NCBI GenBank assembly: GCA_900555345.1
Contig: USKS01000118.1
Location: 1-5,608 of the forward strand
DNA: 5,608 nt
Source: an uncultured Eubacteriales bacterium
GTDB taxonomy: Bacteria; Bacillota_A; Clostridia; Oscillospirales; CAG-272
Reading direction: 5' to 3'
In this document: in pieces, positions 1 to 4,708 of the stretch
How the letters are laid out: each line of letters begins with the position of its first letter
Numbering within the stretch: position 1 is the first letter of the stretch
Program-made: the position numbers and the translations under genes
The notes under the pieces: generated by a model
Told to the model about the DNA's origin: nothing
The model's input: the letters and a program-made list of their open reading frames with translations, nothing else
Databases searched by the model: none

Positions 1-1440
1 CTTAATGGCAGTGTCGCCGATTTCCGTGTCTCTGACGGCGTATGTGGTTGAAAGCGTTGTAACGCCGGAGATTGCTTCTTTCATAGCGGCGATATTTGCG
101 TCAAGGTCTGCGCTCTCGTCAAAAGCGAGAATTGCGGAAACGCCCTCGGGAACGGAAACGGTTTCGATAACTACGACCTTGCGGTCCTTGACTATCCTTG
201 CAGCCTGCTGGCTTACCATGCAGATGTTTTTGTTGTTGGGGAGAACAAATACGGTCTTTGCGGGGGTCTGGAGCACGGCGTTAACGATATCGTCGGTGCT
301 GGGGTTCATTGTCTGACCGCCGGAGACTATTTTGTCGGCTGCAAGATCTCCGAACAGAGCTTCAAGTCCGCTGCCCATGCATACGGTCACAAAACCGTAG
401 TCTTTTTCGGGAACGACCGGTGCCGTGGCAACGGGTGCGCTGTCAGCGTCGGGCTTTTCGCCCGACGTGGGTTTTGCGGCGGCACTCTCCGAAAGGGAAG
501 AGTGCTGATTTTTCATGTTTTCTATCTTTACGGTATAGAGAGAGCCGTAGCGCAGCGCTTCGGTGAGCACTTTGCCGGGCTTGTTTGTGTGTACGTGCAG
601 CTTGATGATCTCAGCGTCGTCAACGAAAACAACGCTGTCGCCGAGCTTCATAATAAACTGGTGCAGGGCGTCGGCAGTGCCCTCGCCGACATACTTTTCG
701 TTTTTGGTAACGATGCACTCGGTGCAGTATGCAAACTTAATGCTGTCTGTATTGAAGTTTGAGAAATCGGCACTGTCGGATGCGGCTTTCTTTTCGGGCT
801 CCTGTGCGTTTGCGGTAACAGGGTTTCCCTCAAGGCAGGAAAGCATACCCTGAATAACGTCGAGAAATCCCGAACCGCCGGAGTCTACAACACCCGCCTG
901 CTTCAGCTGTGGCAGCATATCCGGAGTTTTTTCAAGAGCTGCGGCAGCCTCGCGGTGCATAACGGTGAAAAGCTCGCAAAGCTCCATATCGGGCTTTGCG
1001 GTGAGCGCTTCGGAGGCGCCCTCAGTCATGAGGCGCATAACCGTAAGTATAGTACCCTCGGTGGGGTTCATAACAGCCTTGTACGCTTCCGCGGTGCCTC
1101 TTTCAAAGCCGCGGATGATGTCGGCGTTGTCAGCCTCGGAAAGCTCTTTCCACGTTTTGGAAATGCCTCTGAAGAACAGAGAGAGGATAACGCCCGAGTT
1201 TCCGCGGGCGCTGCGCAGCATAAGGTTTGCCGCCTTCTGCGCCGCTTCTCCGACTCCGCCCTCAAAGCTTTGCGCCGAGTAATCTCCGCGCACGCCGCTC
1301 ATTGTAAGACTCATGTTTATACCTGTATCGCCGTCGGGAACGGGGAACACGTTAAGGTTGTTTACCCTTTCCTTATCGTTGTCAAGGCAGCAGGCTGCGC
1401 TGACTATCATATCGCGGTACAGAGTTCCGGTGATTTTCAT
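1..1440 (-). CDS. fakA: FakA/YloV-type fatty acid kinase subunit (DhaL/DAK2 domain), 3' end outside window
   Basis: In the known system FakA is the ATP-binding subunit of cytoplasmic fatty acid kinase and phosphorylates the carboxylate of a fatty acid held by a FakB (DegV-family) partner. Reading from the ATG at 1440 there are 480 codons without a stop; family members are about 550 residues, so roughly 70 are missing. The N-terminal DhaL domain (about 1-200) has NVFPVPDGDTG at 30-40, whose Asp36 and Asp38 should bind Mg-ATP, then ARGNSGVILS at 78-87 and GVVDSGGSGF at 183-192. The middle domain (about 232-310) has YCTE with Cys239 and HVHT with His282 and His284, the presumed metal site in this family. 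The C-terminal EDD-fold domain begins near 347 and carries GGQTMNPS at 374-381 and LPNNKNI at 400-406. An Ala/Pro/Ser-rich linker spans about 312-346. Upstream of the ATG the frame has no other start before a stop at 1507-1509. The gene lies 137 bases behind degV in the same direction with no clear promoter between, so co-transcription is likely. The family assignment is firm; substrate use is inferred. Confidence 0.93.
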   Translation of the reverse strand, partial: MKITGTLYRDMIVSAACCLDNDKERVNNLNVFPVPDGDTGINMSLTMSGVRGDYSAQSFEGGVGEAAQKAANLMLRSARGNSGVILSLFFRGISKTWKELSEADNADIIRGFERGTAEAYKAVMNPTEGTILTVMRLMTEGASEALTAKPDMELCELFTVMHREAAAALEKTPDMLPQLKQAGVVDSGGSGFLDVIQGMLSCLEGNPVTANAQEPEKKAASDSADFSNFNTDSIKFAYCTECIVTKNEKYVGEGTADALHQFIMKLGDSVVFVDDAEIIKLHVHTNKPGKVLTEALRYGSLYTVKIENMKNQHSSLSESAAAKPTSGEKPDADSAPVATAPVVPEKDYGFVTVCMGSGLEALFGDLAADKIVSGGQTMNPSTDDIVNAVLQTPAKTVFVLPNNKNICMVSQQAARIVKDRKVVVIETVSVPEGVSAILAFDESADLDANIAAMKEAISGVTTLSTTYAVRDTEIGDTAIK

Positions 1441-1453
1441 TATTTTGTCTATG

Positions 1454-1460
1454 CCTTTCT
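1454..1460 (-). promoter_or_regulatory. Distant ribosome binding site of fakA
   Basis: On the minus strand AGAAAGG lies 13 bases before the fakA ATG at 1440, longer than the usual 6-9. No better Shine-Dalgarno sequence or alternative in-frame start is visible, and the family N-terminus matches a start here. Translation may therefore be modest or depend on local RNA folding. Confidence 0.45.
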
Positions 1461-1480
1461 CTTTGCAAACTTGATCCTGA

Positions 1481-1504
1481 CCGCCTGCCGCATGGCAAGG
1501 GCGG
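1481..1504 (-). promoter_or_regulatory. GC-rich hairpin in the degV-fakA gap
   Basis: The plus strand reads CCGCC TGCC, a GCAT loop, GGCA, two unpaired bases (AG), then GGCGG, giving a nine-pair stem with a small bulge. On the transcribed minus strand no T-run follows, so it is not a standard intrinsic terminator. It lies 40 bases before the fakA start and could be a processing or stability element, or a partial attenuator between the two genes. The pairing is visible; the role is a guess. Confidence 0.4.
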
Positions 1505-1577
1505 GGTTAAAAGCTACAAACACGCAGGCTGCAAAAGGGAAATATTGCCGTCTGCATATACGGACAGATTAATATTC

Positions 1578-2444
1578 TCAGCGGTGGGTGCCGAGGAAGA
1601 ATATTGCCAGTGTGCCGGGTCCGGAGTGCGAACCGATAACGGCACCCGTATAATCTATCATTATATCTTTGACGCCCAGACGCTCGCGGATAAGGTTTGC
1701 CGTGTATTCGGCATCCTCAATGCAGTCGCCGTGGCAGATGAATACAGTCTGCGATGCGGGGTCGACAGCGGTCTCCGCCATTTTATTTACAAGTGCTTCG
1801 AGAGAAGCCTTTCTGCCGCGCGCTTTTCCGACATTTATAAGATGACCTTCGTTATCTACGTGCATTACGGGCTTTATGGAAAGCATAGAGCCCACAACGG
1901 CAGTAGCCGCGGAAACGCGCCCGCCGCGCTTCAGGAAAAACAGATCGTCAACGGTGAACCAGTGGCAAAGGTGCAGCTTTGTGTCTTCGACGTAGTCGCG
2001 TACCTCTTCGATGGAAGCGCCGCTGTCGCGTTTCTTTGCCGCAAGGTAAACAAGCAGACCTTCGCCGAGAGAAGCACACAGCGAATCAACGCCGTACACC
2101 TTTCTGTCGGGATACTGCTCGGAAAGCTCTTTGCAAACAAGTATGCCCGTGCTTGCAGTGCTGCTGAGTCCGGAGGAGAAACCGATGTACAGAACATCAT
2201 TGCCTGCGCCGACTTCCGCGCCGATGGCTTCAAGAGCAGCCTCATAGTTGATGGCAGAGGTCGTTGCGCTCTTTTTAGCGCGAAGCTCTGCATACAGTTC
2301 TTTTTTGTCGGCTTCGGTATCCGGGACGGGATCGCTGCCCTCAACCGTGACGGTAAGAGGAATCAAGCTTACTCCGTATTCTTTTGCGCGCTCCGGGCTG
2401 AGATCGCTCGCGGAGTCTGTAATAATAACGAATTTGTCAGCCAT
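1578..2444 (-). CDS. DegV family protein, FakB-like fatty-acid-binding subunit
   Basis: DegV/FakB proteins bind a single fatty acid in a tunnel between two domains and present its carboxylate to FakA. The 288-residue product is full length for the family. Visible signatures in order are ITDSASDL at 8-15, the Ser/Thr patch ATTSA at 60-64, IGFSSGLSST at 87-96, YGVDSLCASLGEG at 117-129, DDLFFLKRGGRVS at 166-178 with SIKPVM at 189-194, GKARGRK at 206-212, and IGSHSGPG at 270-277. Ser90/Ser91, a Thr of the 61-62 pair and His273 sit where the family's carboxylate-contacting Ser, Thr and His are expected, and Arg209 where a conserved Arg lies. The start at 2444 is chosen because AGGAAAGG lies 8 bases upstream and the product then begins with the usual beta strand. 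A strong promoter lies about 195 bases upstream and fakA follows 137 bases downstream. The family call is very secure; which fatty acid it binds cannot be read from the sequence. Confidence 0.96.
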   Translation of the reverse strand: MADKFVIITDSASDLSPERAKEYGVSLIPLTVTVEGSDPVPDTEADKKELYAELRAKKSATTSAINYEAALEAIGAEVGAGNDVLYIGFSSGLSSTASTGILVCKELSEQYPDRKVYGVDSLCASLGEGLLVYLAAKKRDSGASIEEVRDYVEDTKLHLCHWFTVDDLFFLKRGGRVSAATAVVGSMLSIKPVMHVDNEGHLINVGKARGRKASLEALVNKMAETAVDPASQTVFICHGDCIEDAEYTANLIRERLGVKDIMIDYTGAVIGSHSGPGTLAIFFLGTHR

Positions 2445-2638
2445 TATATTTGCCTTTCCTGATGATTTTATATTATCCGAAAGCTTTTGCGCTTTTGCAA
2501 AAGCGGTGAAATCTTTTGTATACGGGCAAAATATCAAATGCGCACGGATTACCTGCGCGCAAGCGCCGGAGCCTCGGTGAGCAGACGAACACTGCGAATT
2601 TTTATGCGCTTTTTATATACCCGCTATTTTGGCAGTGT
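2445..2638 (-). promoter_or_regulatory. Long structured 5' leader of degV
   Basis: If transcription starts near 2637, about 6-7 bases past the -10 box, the degV mRNA carries a leader of about 190 nt. Three inverted repeats are visible. ACACTGC (2589-2595) and GCAGTGT (2632-2638) could close a 50-nt domain at the very 5' end. TGCGCAC (2539-2545) and GCGCGCA (2555-2561) form a 7-pair stem including one G-U pair. GCTTTTGC (2483-2490 or 2491-2498) can pair with GCAAAAGC (2497-2504), the second overlapping copy giving an alternative fold. The last repeat lies about 23 bases upstream of the Shine-Dalgarno sequence. I do not recognise a known riboswitch class and see no T-box features. The leader may be a regulatory RNA element or merely an untranslated region. 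Confidence 0.4.
2453..2460 (-). promoter_or_regulatory. Ribosome binding site of degV (fixes the start)
   Basis: AGGAAAGG on the minus strand, 8 bases before the ATG at 2444. It decides against an in-frame TTG at 2537 that would add 31 residues, lacks a Shine-Dalgarno sequence and would add an N-terminus not seen in DegV proteins. Confidence 0.8.
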
Positions 2639-2643
2639 ATGAT

Positions 2644-2673
2644 ATTATAACACAACAAATTGTTATATGTCAA
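2644..2673 (-). promoter_or_regulatory. Near-perfect sigma-A-type promoter for degV-fakA
   Basis: On the minus strand TTGACA (2673-2668) and TATAAT (2649-2644) both match consensus exactly, with an 18-base spacer, and the region just upstream is A-rich. Transcription would begin near 2637 and run into degV. This makes degV, with fakA behind it, independent of the two-component operon upstream. An 18-base spacer is one longer than the optimum. Confidence 0.85.
2646..2667. repeat. Dyad overlapping the degV -10 box and spacer
   Basis: The plus strand reads TATAACA at 2646-2652 and its exact reverse complement TGTTATA at 2661-2667, separated by 8 bases. A second, smaller palindrome, AACAAATTGTT, sits at 2654-2664. 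A protein bound here would cover the -10 box and spacer, as repressors often do. It does not resemble the FapR operator as I recall it. The sequence is very AT-rich, so chance symmetry is possible. Confidence 0.4.
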
Positions 2674-2782
2674 TATTTTTTGCAAGTTCCGCACCTCTGA
2701 CACCTGTTATATAAATCCACATATAAAATATGAAAGATTTTATATAAAATGCACATCGGAGCGTGCGGCGGGAAAATATTCG
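2674..2782. other. AT-rich gap after the kinase gene
   Basis: This stretch lies between the kinase stop codon and the degV promoter and holds no plausible gene. It contains ATATAAAAT (2721-2729) and ATTTTATAT (2737-2745), a 9-pair stem with a 7-base loop, and the 14-base perfect palindrome ATTTTATATAAAAT at 2737-2750. A weak GCAC...GTGC pairing at about 2752-2767 precedes ATTTTAT on the minus strand. Any of these could help end kinase transcription, but none is a convincing GC-rich intrinsic terminator with a T-run. Confidence 0.4.
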
Positions 2783-3808
2783 TCAAAGCGGCAGAGTGAC
2801 CGTGAAAACAGAGCCTTTTTCGGGGACGGAGGAAACGTCTATGCCGCCGCCGCAAAGCTTTGCGATCCGCGCCGCAAGAGTCAGACCCAGACCGTTGCCA
2901 TCGCCTTTGCAGGCGGTATCCGCCTGATAAAATTTGTCGAATACGCGTTTAAGCTCCTCATCCGTCATGCCGATGCCGCTGTCGCTTATTCTGCACACCG
3001 CGAGATCTCTGTCGGACGTAAGAGAAACATCTATTTTTCCGTGCTCGGGTGTGAATTTTACCGCGTTTGAAAGAATATTCATCCAGATATGCATCACGAT
3101 GTCTTTGTTTCCGTAGTATACGGTTTCGGCAAGGTCGATCTCCGGATCTATCTCTTTTTTGCTCCATTCAGGCTCGAGCAGCAGTATAGCCTCGCGTATC
3201 TGCTCATCAAGACGGTAGATCTTTTTGTCCGGTATGATCTCCATACCCTCAAGCTGCGATATTTTGAGGATATTGCCCGAAAGACGGGAAAGACGCTTGG
3301 CCGATGAGTATATGCGCTGCGCGTACTCGCGCCGCTCGGCGTCGCTTACCGAGTCGCCGCGAAGAAGTGAAGCGTAGCCCTCAATGGAGGCAAGCGGTGT
3401 TTTGTATTCGTGGGAAAGATTTGCTATAAAATCCTCTCTGAACGTTACGGTGTTGCCCAGTTCCTGCGCCATAAGGTTGAAGTCCCGAGCCATGCAGCGA
3501 AGCTCGTCTATCCGCGACTTTTCTTCAAGGCGCACGCTGAAATCTCCGCCGGCGATCTTTCGTGCGGCGGCACTGAATTTTTTGATAGGCTCAAGTATGC
3601 GCTTGCCGATAACGGCGGATATGACAACGCCCGCGATTATGCTGAAGCCGTACATTATGGACGCGGTTATGAAAAGGTCGAGCCCGTTGAAAAAGCCGCG
3701 GCTGCGCGCTATTACGAAAAACGGCGCTATGACTATGACGGACGCGGTCATTATGGCAAATATTATGAGCGAAAAATAAAACTCAAGCTTGAAGCTGTGC
3801 TTTTTCAT
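2783..3808 (-). CDS. Membrane sensor histidine kinase (HAMP, HisKA, HATPase_c)
   Basis: This is the sensor kinase of the adjacent OmpR-family regulator; it should autophosphorylate on His133 and pass the phosphate to Asp52 of the partner. The product has 341 residues. Two membrane segments at about 9-34 and 44-68 are separated by only about 10 residues, so there is no real extracellular sensor domain. A HAMP linker follows to about 120. The H-box is FIANLSHEYKTPLASIEGY at 127-145. The N-box is NILSNAVKFTP at 244-254, the G1 box DSGIGM at 276-281, the F-box FDKFYQAD at 290-297 and the G2 box GNGLGL at 304-309, so all catalytic motifs are intact. The ATG at 3808 has GAAAGGA 8 bases upstream. 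It begins 28 bases after the regulator's stop, so the two are surely co-transcribed. The signal is unknown; the short loop suggests sensing within the membrane or through a partner membrane protein, as in small envelope-stress kinases. Confidence 0.96.
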   Translation of the reverse strand: MKKHSFKLEFYFSLIIFAIMTASVIVIAPFFVIARSRGFFNGLDLFITASIMYGFSIIAGVVISAVIGKRILEPIKKFSAAARKIAGGDFSVRLEEKSRIDELRCMARDFNLMAQELGNTVTFREDFIANLSHEYKTPLASIEGYASLLRGDSVSDAERREYAQRIYSSAKRLSRLSGNILKISQLEGMEIIPDKKIYRLDEQIREAILLLEPEWSKKEIDPEIDLAETVYYGNKDIVMHIWMNILSNAVKFTPEHGKIDVSLTSDRDLAVCRISDSGIGMTDEELKRVFDKFYQADTACKGDGNGLGLTLAARIAKLCGGGIDVSSVPEKGSVFTVTLPL

Positions 3809-3836
3809 AAAAATGATCCTTTCGGCAGAGGCGTAT

Positions 3837-4517
3837 TCAGTCCGAGGAGCTCTTTACCGCCTTGTACCCGAGCCCGCGCACCGTGACTATTGAAAAATCG
3901 GTGCAGTCTCTGAACCTTTCGCGCAGTCTGTTGATGTGAACGTCGACCGTGCGGGCTTCCGTTTCGCTTTCCATGCCCCATATCTCGTCCATGAGCTGCT
4001 GACGCGTGAAGATATGTCCCGGGGCGGAGAGCAGTTTGTATAACAGATAAAACTCCTTTTGCGGCAAAACCGTTTCTTTTTTGCCCACGGTGACGGTAAG
4101 CGCGTCGTAGTCGAGCACGGTGCTGCCCACCACCTGGCGGTGATCGCTGATTATCCTTGCACGGCGAAGCAGCGCCCCGACGCGCAGCAGCATTTCTTCA
4201 ACGTCTATGGGCTTTACCATGTAGTCGTCAGCACCGGAGAGAAATCCGCGCTGCTTGTCGCCGAAAGAGTCCTTTGCGGTTATAAGCAGAACGGGGGTCG
4301 TGCGGTCTGTATGCCTGAGCGACTCTGTAAGCTGAAAACCGTCGAGGCGCGGCATCATAATGTCTGTTATGATAAGATCAATATATTCGCTCTGCATTAT
4401 GTCCAGAGCTGCCTCGCCGTCGGAGGCGCCGATGGGGTTGTAGCCGTTTTTTTCGAGAACGGTGCAGAAAAGCCTGTTGAGCTCCGCGTCGTCCTCGACA
4501 ACAAGAATGTTGAACAT
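3837..4517 (-). CDS. OmpR/PhoB-family response regulator
   Basis: This is a DNA-binding transcription regulator activated by phosphorylation from the kinase encoded just downstream. The 226-residue product has a receiver domain at about 1-118 and a winged-helix domain at about 128-222, full length for the family. In the receiver, the acidic pair Asp9-Asp10 follows ILVVE, the phosphoacceptor is Asp52 in TDIMMPRLDG, the switch Thr is Thr80, and Lys102 lies in the conserved VKP. The effector domain shows LPQKEFYLLYKLL at 151-163, the recognition helix RTVDVHINRLRERF at 189-202 and the wing TVRGLGYKA at 212-220. The start at 4517 is preferred because AGGCGG lies 7 bases upstream and the first beta strand follows at once. 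A GTG at 4559 would add 14 residues but lies upstream of the likely promoter -10 box. It is first in the operon and divergent from the acyltransferase gene, where autoregulation or divergent control is plausible. Its specific regulon cannot be deduced. Confidence 0.97.
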   Translation of the reverse strand: MFNILVVEDDAELNRLFCTVLEKNGYNPIGASDGEAALDIMQSEYIDLIITDIMMPRLDGFQLTESLRHTDRTTPVLLITAKDSFGDKQRGFLSGADDYMVKPIDVEEMLLRVGALLRRARIISDHRQVVGSTVLDYDALTVTVGKKETVLPQKEFYLLYKLLSAPGHIFTRQQLMDEIWGMESETEARTVDVHINRLRERFRDCTDFSIVTVRGLGYKAVKSSSD

Positions 4518-4524
4518 ATTTTGA

Positions 4525-4530
4525 CCGCCT
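4525..4530 (-). promoter_or_regulatory. Ribosome binding site of the response regulator
   Basis: AGGCGG on the minus strand sits 7 bases before the ATG at 4517, with an additional AAGG at 4535-4538. It supports the shorter start over the in-frame GTG at 4559. Confidence 0.7.
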
Positions 4531-4550
4531 TTTTCCTTGATCTCAGCATG

Positions 4551-4579
4551 ATTATACACCTAATAAGCCGTAAATGCAA
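4551..4579 (-). promoter_or_regulatory. Probable promoter of the two-component operon
   Basis: On the minus strand a perfect TATAAT (4556-4551) is preceded, 17 bases upstream, by a poor -35 box, TTGCAT (4579-4574), which matches only the TTG of TTGACA. Transcription would begin near 4544, giving a leader of about 27 bases. A good -10 with a weak -35 is common for activator-dependent promoters, so autoactivation by the regulator is possible. Confidence 0.55.
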
Positions 4580-4606
4580 GAAGCAGAGGCGGCAGCGGAA
4601 CGATTT

Positions 4607-4647
4607 TGCAGGACTGCAGCGTAAAAAATGCAAAAATGCGGCGCCGC
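4607..4647. repeat. Cluster of palindromes and tandem repeats between the divergent promoters
   Basis: Three elements lie in 41 bases: the interrupted palindrome TGCAG-GA-CTGCA at 4607-4618; two head-to-tail copies of AAAAATGC at 4624-4631 and 4632-4639; and the 10-base perfect palindrome GCGGCGCCGC at 4638-4647. They sit immediately upstream of the plus-strand -35 box and upstream of the minus-strand promoter, where operators for both genes would be expected. OmpR-family sites are usually direct repeats with 10-11 base periodicity, so the 8-base spacing is not a standard match. Confidence 0.45.
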
Positions 4648-4649
4648 TA

Positions 4650-4678
4650 TTGATTTTTTGTCCCCACTAATTTATAAT
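4650..4678 (+). promoter_or_regulatory. Sigma-A-type promoter of the acyltransferase gene
   Basis: TTGATT (4650-4655) and a perfect TATAAT (4673-4678) are separated by the optimal 17 bases. Transcription would start near 4685, leaving a leader of about 24 bases before the ATG at 4709. Confidence 0.75.
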
Positions 4679-4708
4679 AGTAAAAAAGAACCGAACGGTG
4701 GCAATTAC

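Noticed and set aside
1449..1493. A 14-codon basic peptide frame on the minus strand just before fakA
   Set aside because: It has no Shine-Dalgarno sequence and starts inside the loop of the hairpin. A leader peptide is conceivable but unsupported.
955..1572. A 205-codon open frame on the plus strand
   Set aside because: It is opposite the conserved DhaL domain of fakA and the short gap; no family resemblance or start signal.
1545..2462. A 305-codon open frame on the plus strand
   Set aside because: It lies opposite degV, whose product has all family motifs and a good ribosome site. The plus-strand translation is low in recognisable structure and has no Shine-Dalgarno sequence; it is a mirror of codon bias in the real gene.
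2445..2537. N-terminal extension of DegV from a TTG at 2537
   Set aside because: It adds 31 residues atypical of the family and has no ribosome site, while the ATG at 2444 has AGGAAAGG at ideal spacing.
4518..4559. N-terminal extension of the response regulator from a GTG at 4559
   Set aside because: The GTG lies upstream of the -10 box at 4551-4556, so it would not be in the transcript from that promoter; the ATG at 4517 has a good ribosome site.
4638..4657. GCGGCGCCGC followed by T-rich sequence as an intrinsic terminator
   Set aside because: A gapless palindrome leaves no loop for a hairpin, and no gene ends just upstream in either direction. A protein site or chance is more likely.
4059..4670. 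A 203-codon open frame on the plus strand opposite the response regulator
   Set aside because: It is antisense to a fully conserved receiver and winged-helix protein and runs across the divergent promoters; no supporting signal.
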